Notes under the pieces: generated by a model
The model's database searches: none
Seen by the model: only the letters and a program-made list of their open reading frames with translations
Told to the model about the DNA's origin: nothing
NCBI GenBank assembly: GCA_051658525.1
Contig: JBOFMT010000084.1
Location: forward strand, 1-64,000
Reading direction: 5' to 3'
Length of the DNA: 64,000 nt
Source: JBOFMT01 sp051658525
GTDB lineage: Bacteria > Bacillota_I > Bacilli_A > Erysipelotrichales > Erysipelotrichaceae
Translations under genes and position numbers: made by a program
Shown: piece after piece, positions 20,074-26,580 of the stretch
Layout: every line of letters begins with the position of its first letter
How positions within the stretch are numbered: position 1 is the stretch's first letter

Positions 20074-20863
20074 CTTGTTCTCCTCCATTTCCAAATGCTG
20101 GTTGAGATTTTAACTTCGTATTCATATTGTAGTCATAAATTGCAATGGCTACCCCAATGAAGGCTACGAGTACAAGGGTTGCACCAGCTGTTGCTTCGAT
20201 ATTTCCAAGAATTGCTGCTGCTGCGAAACCTGCGAAGTAAATACCCCACATATCGTTTGCAAGCATGATTTTTAATAGAATTGCAAACCCGACATAACGC
20301 ATCATACCACCGGCTGCTCCTAATCCACCCATGAACCAGCTAAATTGGTTCGAGAAGGATTGTAGTGAATCACCCAAAGCGGTACCACCGATGTAAGCTG
20401 CAACACCTAACACAGCGAAGATCCCACCAAGAATGCACATAGACGTAAGGTTTACATTTGTGATTCCTCGTGGATTTGCAGCCTCAGCTGCTTTGTCTGC
20501 TTTAGCCATAAGACCTGACATAATCGTAAAGGTAAGCGTAACTGCGTATTGTCCGAAGATTGAGAAGATAATCGCTGTTCCTAAAGCTTGATCAATTGGT
20601 AATCCCGCTTTGACAGAGAAAATCATTGCTACAACTCCACCAAGTACGGCATTTGGTGGTTGTGCCCCTCCAACAGGCATGTTACCAACCATCATCAACT
20701 CATATGTACCACCGACAACCAAACCAGTTGTCACATCACCAAGGATCAACCCGATAATTGGGCATGCTACCATTGGTCTGTAAAGTACTTGAGTTAACGA
20801 GAATTGGTCAATCGCAAAAATAAATGTTGCTACTGCAATCAATAAAATTTGAATCAATTCCAT
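20063..20863 (-). CDS. PTS mannose-family transporter subunit IIC
   Basis: Integral membrane sugar channel of a mannose-family PTS, 266 residues. The family N-terminus is seen (LLIAVATFIFAIDQF), followed by PIIGLILGDVTTGLVVGGTYELM and GNMPVGGAQPPNAVLGG. Multiple hydrophobic helices span the rest. AGGAGGAAG ribosome site. It is separated from the upstream IIB gene by 204 noncoding bases, unusual for this family, which may hold a second regulatory region. Confidence 0.96.
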   Translation of the reverse strand: MELIQILLIAVATFIFAIDQFSLTQVLYRPMVACPIIGLILGDVTTGLVVGGTYELMMVGNMPVGGAQPPNAVLGGVVAMIFSVKAGLPIDQALGTAIIFSIFGQYAVTLTFTIMSGLMAKADKAAEAANPRGITNVNLTSMCILGGIFAVLGVAAYIGGTALGDSLQSFSNQFSWFMGGLGAAGGMMRYVGFAILLKIMLANDMWGIYFAGFAAAAILGNIEATAGATLVLVAFIGVAIAIYDYNMNTKLKSQPAFGNGGEQDGI

Positions 20864-20885
20864 TTTCTTCCTCCTTTAGAAATAT

Positions 20886-20915
20886 ATGTAAACGATTAGG
20901 TGATACCGCTTACTT
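20886..20915. promoter_or_regulatory. Paired cre-like sites upstream of IIC
   Basis: The minus strand of 20901-20915 reads AAGTAAGCGGTATCA, matching WTGNAANCGNWNNCW at all but one position. The plus strand of 20886-20900 carries a second match with two deviations (ATGTAAACGATTAGG). Together they form a dyad GTAAACG/CGCTTAC. CcpA control is inference, since no ccpA is in the window. Confidence 0.45.
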
Positions 20916-21040
20916 ATGCTTTAACTTTACCATTGAAGAGATGGATAGTCTTTTGCTTTTTCATTAAACAATTTGTACTTTTTACCAACATATTATGTGA
21001 TTATAATTATTAAAAGTGCACAATTATGGTTAAATATGTA

Positions 21041-21063
21041 AAGAACCACCAATGGTGGTTCTT
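21041..21063 (-). other. Hairpin after IIB gene
   Basis: AAGAACCACC/GGTGGTTCTT, a ten-base-pair stem with an AAT loop, lies a few bases after the IIB stop. The following minus-strand sequence (TACATATTT) is only modestly U-rich. Probably an attenuator or mRNA-end element that separates IIB from IIC-IID. Confidence 0.6.
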
Positions 21064-21067
21064 GTTT

Positions 21068-21553
21068 TTATTTATGGAATAAAACGCTATTGTCTTCTAC
21101 TGCAGTATCTGGAACACGCTTGATTTCAATACTCACTCCAAGATCGCGTAATTTTGTAAATGCATCCATATCCGCTTCATCAATGGCAACACTTGTAGCA
21201 ACTTGTTTTTTACCTTCTGCCATATGCATATTTCCCACGTTTAGCTTTTTGATTGGCACTCCGCCTTCAACCAAACGCAACACATCTTGTGGAGTTTCAC
21301 AAATAATTGCTATTTTCTGTGCTTCCGCAGCTTTATGAATCACAGCACATGTTTTTTCAATTGTAAAATATCTTGTTTGAGCATAAGATGGTGCTGCCAT
21401 ATTCATCAATCCTTGACGGAATTGATCCGCTGCTACTTTATCATTAGCAACCAACAGCAAGTTTGCACCAGTAACAGAACACCACATGGTTGCCACCTGT
21501 CCATGAATCAGACGGTTGTCGATTCGAGTTAATACAATATTCGGTGTAGCCAT
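21068..21553 (-). CDS. PTS mannose-family subunit IIB
   Basis: Cytoplasmic phosphotransfer protein of the mannose family, 161 residues. It takes phosphate from IIA and passes it to the sugar. The phosphorylated His is in TRIDNRLIHGQV near residue 17. The remainder (LLLVANDKVAADQFRQGLM and the LNVGNMH segment) is family-typical. GGAGGG precedes the ATG. It is the first gene of the minus-strand unit, divergent from the AraC-type regulator. The promoter has a good -10 but a poor -35, as expected for an activated gene. Confidence 0.96.
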   Translation of the reverse strand: MATPNIVLTRIDNRLIHGQVATMWCSVTGANLLLVANDKVAADQFRQGLMNMAAPSYAQTRYFTIEKTCAVIHKAAEAQKIAIICETPQDVLRLVEGGVPIKKLNVGNMHMAEGKKQVATSVAIDEADMDAFTKLRDLGVSIEIKRVPDTAVEDNSVLFHK

Positions 21554-21584
21554 AATATATCTCCCTCCAAAGGTAACCCTTTAT

Positions 21585-21599
21585 TTGTAAGCGCATTCG
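21585..21599 (+). promoter_or_regulatory. cre-like site downstream of the IIB promoter
   Basis: TTGTAAGCGCATTCG matches the Gram-positive cre consensus at 14 of 15 positions and contains the dyad AAGCG/CGCTT. It lies between the -10 of the IIB promoter and the IIB start, a repression position. CcpA/HPr(Ser-P) binding is inferred; hprK is in this window. Confidence 0.55.
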
Positions 21600-21615
21600 C
21601 TTTGTTTCTACTATC

Positions 21616-21644
21616 ATTATAGTGTATTTCACTTCCAATTGATT
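21616..21644 (-). promoter_or_regulatory. Activator-type promoter of IIB operon
   Basis: The minus strand carries TATAAT at 21616-21621. The hexamer 17 bases upstream is AATCAA (21639-21644), far from TTGACA. The poor -35 coincides with half of a motif shared with the SIS-gene promoter, consistent with dependence on the neighbouring AraC-family protein. Confidence 0.5.
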
Positions 21645-21661
21645 TGTATTTTTTGTTGATT
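21639..21661. promoter_or_regulatory. Candidate AraC-regulator site at IIB promoter
   Basis: TTGATTTGTAT (21639-21649) and TTGTTGATT (21653-21661) match TTAATTTGTAT and TTGTTAATT upstream of the SIS-isomerase gene (25922-25932 and 25940-25948). The spacing is 3 bases here and 7 there. Shared sequence at the two promoters of one sugar cluster suggests a common regulator. Confidence 0.45.
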
Positions 21662-21801
21662 GTTTTATCCTTTTTACTAAAGAATGCACCCGCATTTCTG
21701 ATTTGATCCATATAGTATTACATTTTTTGTTATATATATGGTTAAAGAAAGCCAATTTGTGGTATTTTATGTTATTATAGTACTAAAGTAAGGAGGTTCT
21801 T

Positions 21802-22974
21802 ATGTTTAACAAAACAACCAACTTTAGTTTTGAGGTTTTTGGTAATGTCTTGAACGAATTACCCAACTATGAAACTTCGGATTTTTATCAAGAAGTTTTT
21901 CGAACGAACAACCGCTTTATTGAAAATTTTTTGAGGGTCGACCAGGAGATTTATATTGAGGTCCTTTCCGGCATCGCTATTTTAATCGTAACCGATGATG
22001 AACAATTCGATAACAACAAACAATTTGTGATTCATCGTTTGGTGCGTCTTAAACCAAATGTCTTTTTTAATGTTGTTGCAATGACTGATGATGTAACTAT
22101 TCGCTTTACCTATCTACAGAAATCTAAAGTGAAAACCTATAACCTGGATGCTAACCATCAAATTACTTACCGCCCTATCAAACCTGAATTTCAAATTTTG
22201 GAAATCTTTGCTTACTTTTATCAAGTCCGAAATGCAGATTATACGTTTGATGGAGAACAACACAATTACTTTGAGTTGACCTATGTTGATTCAGGTGAAC
22301 TTCAAACTACCATCGATGGGCAAGAATTTACCCTTGAAAGTGGAGATACAATTCTCTATGCTCCTGGTGAATTTCATTGTCAGAAGACAAGACATGATAT
22401 GGCATGCTCTTACGTTACCATCTTGTTTCAAATGCAGATGGATCAGTTGGAACTACTACAAAAACGTGTTTTTAAAGGTCGCAAGACGATTTATGATAGT
22501 ATTAAGTACTTTGTAAAAGCAAGCGAAGCTACGGAACACCATAGTGATCCACTGATTTTGACCTATTTATCTGAAATCATCGCGAAATTGCGATGCTATG
22601 AAGATTTACCGGTACAACTACTTTCTTCGTCACCAGCACAACAAAATTTTGAAAACGAACTTCTAAATGAAATATTAATCTTTATCAATTCCAACATTTA
22701 TGAGTTTTTAACCATCGAGGATCTGTGCACAAAATTCTCAATTTCACGTTCTTCTTTACAAGTATTATTTAAAAATAACGTAGGCGTTGCACCAAAACAA
22801 TATATTAGCGATTTAAAATTAAGTAAGAGTAAAGTTTTAATCAAGCAAGGTAAATATACAATATCTGAAATTTCTAGTATGCTTGCCTTTAATTCGATTC
22901 ATTACTTTTCCAGAAAATTTAAACAACGCTATGATATTGCACCAAGCGATTATGCGAAAACAATCTATAATTAA
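21802..22974 (+). CDS. AraC-family transcriptional regulator with cupin domain
   Basis: Predicted activator of the surrounding PTS/fucosidase genes, 390 residues. Residues about 1-125 match nothing I recognise. Residues about 145-210 form an AraC-type cupin sugar sensor (HNYFELTYVDSGELQTTI ... GDTILYAPGEFHCQ). The C-terminal 100 residues carry two helix-turn-helix units (IEDLCTKFSISRSSLQVLFKN and ISEISSMLAFNSIHYFSRKFKQ). AAGGAGG lies before the ATG. Divergent from the IIB operon across 248 bases. A terminator follows directly. Confidence 0.92.
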   Translation: MFNKTTNFSFEVFGNVLNELPNYETSDFYQEVFRTNNRFIENFLRVDQEIYIEVLSGIAILIVTDDEQFDNNKQFVIHRLVRLKPNVFFNVVAMTDDVTIRFTYLQKSKVKTYNLDANHQITYRPIKPEFQILEIFAYFYQVRNADYTFDGEQHNYFELTYVDSGELQTTIDGQEFTLESGDTILYAPGEFHCQKTRHDMACSYVTILFQMQMDQLELLQKRVFKGRKTIYDSIKYFVKASEATEHHSDPLILTYLSEIIAKLRCYEDLPVQLLSSSPAQQNFENELLNEILIFINSNIYEFLTIEDLCTKFSISRSSLQVLFKNNVGVAPKQYISDLKLSKSKVLIKQGKYTISEISSMLAFNSIHYFSRKFKQRYDIAPSDYAKTIYN

Positions 22975-22995
22975 CCACCAACGGGTGGTTTTTTT
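22973..22995 (+). terminator. Terminator of AraC-type regulator gene
   Basis: AACCACC/GGTGGTT stem overlapping the stop codon, with a four-base loop and seven T residues. Confidence 0.9.
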
Positions 22996-23005
22996 ATCAT
23001 CTAAT

Positions 23006-23033
23006 TTGACAAGTGATATCACTTTGATACTAT
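23006..23033 (+). promoter_or_regulatory. Promoter with internal palindromic operator
   Basis: TTGACA (23006-23011) and TACTAT (23028-23033) are 16 bases apart. The spacer holds the perfect 14-base palindrome AAGTGATATCACTT (23011-23024). A protein bound there would cover both promoter elements, so this is a strong repressor-operator candidate for the SPFH/RHH gene pair. Confidence 0.75.
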
Positions 23034-23057
23034 TAAAATATCAAAGGAGGCTCTACT

Positions 23058-24038
23058 ATGGAACTAGAACAAAAACAAATTGAAGAGCGGCTTTTGCACC
23101 CTATCAATGGTATGCTCGTCTTCATTGTTAACACTATTTTGATTATTGTATCGCTATTTGGATTTGTATTAGGTATTTTTGAAAGTGGTTGGCTCATGCT
23201 CGTATGCGGGCTATATGCATTTTTACTTGGTCCTATTCTTTATGCTGGTATCAAAGTATTGAAACCAAATGAAGCCTATGTCTTTACTTTGTTTGGAACC
23301 TATTATGGAACACTGAAACAATCGGGTATCTTTTTTGTAAATCCCTTTGTTACTGCTTTTCACCCAAATCATGATACAGCGACCGTATCACTTGGAATGG
23401 AACCTAGTTTAACACCACCTAGTAACACCGCACAAATCAAGCTTTCCAACAAGAAAATTTCCATGAAGACGTTAACCTTAAGCAATGAAAAACAAAAGGT
23501 AAACGATCAATTGGGGAACCCCATCATTATTGGTATTGTCGTGATATGGCGCGTAAAGAATACTGCTCAAGCAGTATTTAACGTTGATAACTACCGAGAA
23601 TTTTTATCGATTCAATGCGACTCATCACTTCGGAATATCGTCCGTCTCTACCCATATGATGTTTCTAGCGATGGGGATGAGAAATCACTCCGTGGCAGTA
23701 GTCAAGAAGTTGCAGAATCCTTAAAGGAAGAAATTCAAGCGCGTGTAAAGGATGCTGGATTGGAAATAATGGAAGCACGCATTACGCACCTTGCCTATGC
23801 ACCAGAAATTGCAGCGGTCATGTTGCAAAGACAACAAGCTTCCGCCATAATTGATGCACGTAAAATGATTGTTGAGGGTGCTGTGGGAATGGTTGAGATG
23901 GCATTGCAAACACTAAGTCAACAAGAGATAGTTGTACTTGATGATGAGCGAAAAGCACAAATGGTAAGTAACCTTCTTGTTGTCTTATGTGGAAACAAGG
24001 ATGCTCAACCTATCGTAAACAGCGGTTCTATCTATTGA
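23058..24038 (+). CDS. SPFH/band 7 domain membrane protein
   Basis: Flotillin/stomatin-like protein, 326 residues. Two adjacent membrane helices lie at residues 17-65 (LVFIVNTILIIVSLFGFVL and WLMLVCGLYAFLLGPILYAG). A band 7 domain follows (KPNEAYVFTLFGTYYGTLKQSG ... VKDAGLEIMEARITHLAYAPEIAAVMLQRQQASAIIDAR). The C-terminal part is helical. AAAGGAGG precedes the ATG. The next gene starts one base after the stop and encodes a small DNA-binding protein. The pair sits inside the sugar island but has its own promoter. Function unknown; membrane microdomain scaffold by family. Confidence 0.88.
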   Translation: MELEQKQIEERLLHPINGMLVFIVNTILIIVSLFGFVLGIFESGWLMLVCGLYAFLLGPILYAGIKVLKPNEAYVFTLFGTYYGTLKQSGIFFVNPFVTAFHPNHDTATVSLGMEPSLTPPSNTAQIKLSNKKISMKTLTLSNEKQKVNDQLGNPIIIGIVVIWRVKNTAQAVFNVDNYREFLSIQCDSSLRNIVRLYPYDVSSDGDEKSLRGSSQEVAESLKEEIQARVKDAGLEIMEARITHLAYAPEIAAVMLQRQQASAIIDARKMIVEGAVGMVEMALQTLSQQEIVVLDDERKAQMVSNLLVVLCGNKDAQPIVNSGSIY

Positions 24039-24039
24039 T

Positions 24040-24234
24040 ATGAGCACGCAGAGCGATGCACAACGCAAACGTATCCTATTACGGCTAACCCCACAGTTGT
24101 GGGAAGCAATTGCGAAGTGGGCGGAAGATGACTTTCGCTCCATCAATGGACAAATCGAATATATTTTGAGCGAAAGCGTCAAACAAAAACAAGTAGGAGT
24201 ACAGTCCGTGTTACAAAAAGAAAAAGACCGCTAG
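24040..24234 (+). CDS. Arc-like ribbon-helix-helix DNA-binding protein
   Basis: Small DNA-binding protein, 64 residues. RILLRLTPQLWEAIAKWAEDDFRSINGQIEYIL fits an Arc/MetJ ribbon-helix-helix fold: a short beta strand, then two helices with the conserved S-N-G-Q turn. The stop of the SPFH gene and the ATG here are one base apart, so translation is probably coupled. It is a natural candidate to bind the AAGTGATATCACTT operator in its own promoter. Its terminator overlaps the 3' end and can serve the opposing PTS gene as well. Autoregulation is inference. Confidence 0.82.
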   Translation: MSTQSDAQRKRILLRLTPQLWEAIAKWAEDDFRSINGQIEYILSESVKQKQVGVQSVLQKEKDR

Positions 24235-24242
24235 GTCTTTTT
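24221..24242. terminator. Bidirectional terminator
   Basis: AAAAAGACC/GGTCTTTTT with a GCTA loop lies at the convergent ends of the RHH gene and the PTS IIA gene and has A and T runs on either side. Confidence 0.85.
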
Positions 24243-24670
24243 TAAATTCCATCTTCGCTTGTTGTTTCAGCAACGATGTTGTGTTCAAAGCGCAAGATTT
24301 GGTTTTTCCCTGTTGTCATGGCCATATTCACCAAAGCATCAAAATCTTCACTGAATGCTCGTGCCATGGAAAGCTCAATCAACATCGGTAAGTTTGTTCC
24401 GGCTACAACACATACATTTGGATAGTCAACGCCAACGACAACAGCCGTTTTAAATGGAGAACCACCAGCTAGGTCTGAACATACTAAAATGTGATCACAA
24501 GACTTTAATGTTTGAAACGCATCAGCTAGTTTTTGTTCCAACTCTTCTACACCCATATCTGCAGTAAAATCTACCGCAACATAGTTTTCTTGTTCCCCAA
24601 CAATAAGATTTAATGAGCTTGATAATCCACTTGCGAACGCTCCGTGTCCTGTTACTACTAATCCAATCAT
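24242..24670 (-). CDS. PTS mannose-family subunit IIA
   Basis: Cytoplasmic phosphocarrier of a mannose-family PTS, 142 residues, receiving phosphate from HPr at His9 (VVTGHGAFASGL). The core LVCSDLAGGSPFKTAVV and GTNLPMLIELSMARA is typical. It probably serves the IIB-IIC-IID genes 3 kb away, which lack their own IIA. It follows the SIS gene by one base in the same operon, under the promoter at 25875-25903. Confidence 0.95.
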   Translation of the reverse strand: MIGLVVTGHGAFASGLSSSLNLIVGEQENYVAVDFTADMGVEELEQKLADAFQTLKSCDHILVCSDLAGGSPFKTAVVVGVDYPNVCVVAGTNLPMLIELSMARAFSEDFDALVNMAMTTGKNQILRFEHNIVAETTSEDGI

Positions 24671-24671
24671 G

Positions 24672-25853
24672 TTAATTCCCCCTTTTTCCTGTATATGGAT
24701 ACAATGTTACTCCTTGTACTACACGATTCACTTCTCCTGTTGGACAAGGATTGTCTGGTGTGATCCCTAGTGCTAGTGAAGTAAATAGTGCTAACATTTG
24801 CGCAAAAACAATATAGGCGAACCCTAAGAATACCGAATTCAAAGCAGTTGCATGATCCAGACAGTAATATGTATCGACAAGTTGTTTCACTTCTGGTCGA
24901 TCAGTAGCGCTCACCACTACCAAACGATTTCCTTTTCGTTGCGGGCTCATCTCTTTGATTAAATCCAATTCGTATGCATAAGTATAAGGATCATCACTTA
25001 AGAAAAGTACCGTAAGTGTTTTTTCATTGATAATCGATTTTGGTCCATGACGGAAACCTAGTGGTGTATCGTACATCGTCGCCACTTTTCCTGCTGTAAG
25101 TTCTAACATTTTTAAAGCGGATTCTTGAGCGATCCCCTTTAACGTGTTTGCCCCTAAATACACAATCCGCTCAAACGCATAGCTTTCTACAATTTCTTTG
25201 ATATCGACATAACCTGTTGTAAGCATTGTGTTACAAGATACAATGACTTGTTCCATCGCTTTCTCAATTTGATTTATTTGATCGATATTTAAGCAAAGTA
25301 GTGCGGCTAACATCATATTGGAATAGCTTGATGTCATTGCGAAACTCAAATCATGCGTTTCTTCTGTTAACGTAAGGGCAAAGGCATTATCTACTTGTTC
25401 TGCCATTTTAGCTAGTTTGCCTTCTGCATTACAAGTAATAAAGAGGTGTTGAACATTTTGACATACCACATTGGCAACTTCTACAGCTCCTACACTTTCT
25501 GGTGAATTACCCGAACGCCCGAAACTAACAAGTAAAGTTGGTTTTGTCTTAGATAAGTAGTTTTCCGGTGTCGCAACTAAATCTGTTGTTCCATAAGATT
25601 TCACACGGTACTGATGACTTGCATTCAAGTAGGAATAAATCGCATTTCCGACAAATTCACTTGTTCCTGCTCCGGTTAAAATAATATCAAAATCTTCATT
25701 TTTGGTAATCTTATTAACAAACAAACGAATTTCATCAGCCTGTGCTTCTATTTGTTCGATTGTCTTTTTCCATGTTTCAGGTTGTTGGTTGATTTCTGTC
25801 GCTGTGAACATTGCAGCGCGTTGTTCAAGTTGTTCTTGTGAGTAGTTAAACAT
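24672..25853 (-). CDS. SIS-domain sugar-phosphate isomerase/deaminase, AgaS-like
   Basis: Two SIS domains, 393 residues, starting at the ATG at 25853 with GGAGG five bases upstream. An in-frame ATG four codons earlier lacks a ribosome site. The first sugar-phosphate motif is LTGAGTSEFVGNAIYSYL, then LVSFGRSGNSPESVGAV. The second SIS domain has YLGANTLKGIAQESALKMLEL and GFRHGPKSIIN. AgaS-type enzymes act on amino-sugar 6-phosphates, which fits a fucosyl-N-acetylhexosamine substrate once the fucose is removed. No nagA-like deacetylase is in the window. Exact substrate unknown. Confidence 0.88.
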   Translation of the reverse strand: MFNYSQEQLEQRAAMFTATEINQQPETWKKTIEQIEAQADEIRLFVNKITKNEDFDIILTGAGTSEFVGNAIYSYLNASHQYRVKSYGTTDLVATPENYLSKTKPTLLVSFGRSGNSPESVGAVEVANVVCQNVQHLFITCNAEGKLAKMAEQVDNAFALTLTEETHDLSFAMTSSYSNMMLAALLCLNIDQINQIEKAMEQVIVSCNTMLTTGYVDIKEIVESYAFERIVYLGANTLKGIAQESALKMLELTAGKVATMYDTPLGFRHGPKSIINEKTLTVLFLSDDPYTYAYELDLIKEMSPQRKGNRLVVVSATDRPEVKQLVDTYYCLDHATALNSVFLGFAYIVFAQMLALFTSLALGITPDNPCPTGEVNRVVQGVTLYPYTGKRGN

Positions 25854-25874
25854 AAATACCTCCATTTCAGTTAC

Positions 25875-25903
25875 ATTATATTGACCTTAGTTTTAAAATT
25901 CAA
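25875..25903 (-). promoter_or_regulatory. Promoter of SIS-IIA operon
   Basis: On the minus strand TTGAAT (25898-25903) and TATAAT (25875-25880) are 17 bases apart. The transcript start should lie just before the ribosome site, giving a short leader. Confidence 0.8.
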
Positions 25904-25918
25904 TTTGTTTTTCTTATG

Positions 25919-25949
25919 TTGTTAATTTGTATAAATTGTTTGTTAATTT
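25919..25949. promoter_or_regulatory. Direct repeats with 21-base period upstream of SIS gene
   Basis: TTGTTAATTT occurs exactly at 25919-25928 and 25940-25949, two helical turns apart, 16 bases upstream of the -35. AraC-family dimers often bind direct repeats with about this spacing. Part of the motif recurs at the IIB promoter (21639-21661). Confidence 0.5.
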
Positions 25950-25958
25950 ATCGCGAAA

Positions 25959-25980
25959 AGCGACTAGAATTCTAGACGCT
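25959..25980. promoter_or_regulatory. 22-base imperfect palindrome upstream of 26020 gene
   Basis: AGCG and CGCT flank a perfect CTAGAATTCTAG core, with single A/A mismatches between. It covers the expected -35 of a plus-strand promoter whose TATAAT is at 25988-25993. Likely an operator for the membrane-protein gene at 26020; the regulator is unknown. Confidence 0.5.
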
Positions 25981-26019
25981 GATTCTTTATAATGAAACTA
26001 TAGAAGAAATGAGGGCATT

Positions 26020-26544
26020 ATGAAAAAGACAAATCTCGTACTTACTGGCCGCAATATTTACCAAGACAATCACGGCCAATACATTTATCATGAACGTAAA
26101 ACCAATACTGGTTATCGAATTCCAGAAGAAGGAATTTACAAATTCCGCCTCTATATGTTCCGTCATACCCTTGCAATCGTAGCTGTAATTTTATTCGGTG
26201 AATATATTTTCCCAATGCCAATCGCAATCCTTGGTGGATTATTGTTACTTGCATTCCTAGAATATGATATGAAGCATAAATTTCTTCCTAAACTCACTAG
26301 TTATCCAAATTACAAGGTTGGAAAACAAAAGGGTGAGTTGGATCTAATGGTCGAGCAAGATATGAATAAACTCGTAATGAAAATCATTTTGTTTACTTGT
26401 TTCTCTATCCTACTGATTTTAAATGCAATTCAAATGAATGCTGATCCAATTCTTTTTGTCGCATCGACAGCCATTGCCATTATTTCATTGTTTGTTGCAG
26501 GAAAACATGTAAGAGCAATTCAAATCAAACGCAAAAATGCCTAA
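26020..26544 (+). CDS. Hypothetical four-helix membrane protein
   Basis: Not recognised, 174 residues. A soluble N-terminus of about 45 residues (TGRNIYQDNHGQYIYHERK) precedes two hydrophobic helices near residues 48-85. A charged cytoplasmic-type loop follows, then two more helices near residues 120-165, ending in a basic tail IQIKRKNA. The start is the ATG behind AAATGAGGG. Divergent from the SIS-IIA operon and flanked by a 22-base palindrome, so it may be tightly regulated. A bidirectional terminator follows. Confidence 0.75.
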   Translation: MKKTNLVLTGRNIYQDNHGQYIYHERKTNTGYRIPEEGIYKFRLYMFRHTLAIVAVILFGEYIFPMPIAILGGLLLLAFLEYDMKHKFLPKLTSYPNYKVGKQKGELDLMVEQDMNKLVMKIILFTCFSILLILNAIQMNADPILFVASTAIAIISLFVAGKHVRAIQIKRKNA

Positions 26545-26545
26545 A

Positions 26546-26580
26546 AAAAACTGTAAGATCTTTTGTATCTTACAGTTTTT
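26546..26580. terminator. Bidirectional terminator
   Basis: AAAAACTGTAAGAT/ATCTTACAGTTTTT, a 14-base-pair stem with a seven-base loop, between the convergent membrane-protein gene and the GNAT gene. Confidence 0.92.

Noticed and set aside
21444..21755. Minus-strand frame of 103 codons upstream of and overlapping IIB
   Set aside because: It overlaps the IIB start in another frame, covers the promoter and regulatory motifs, and has no recognisable content.
25951..25964. TCGCGAAAAGCGA as a separate operator
   Set aside because: It overlaps the larger 22-base palindrome and is short. Counted as part of that region only.
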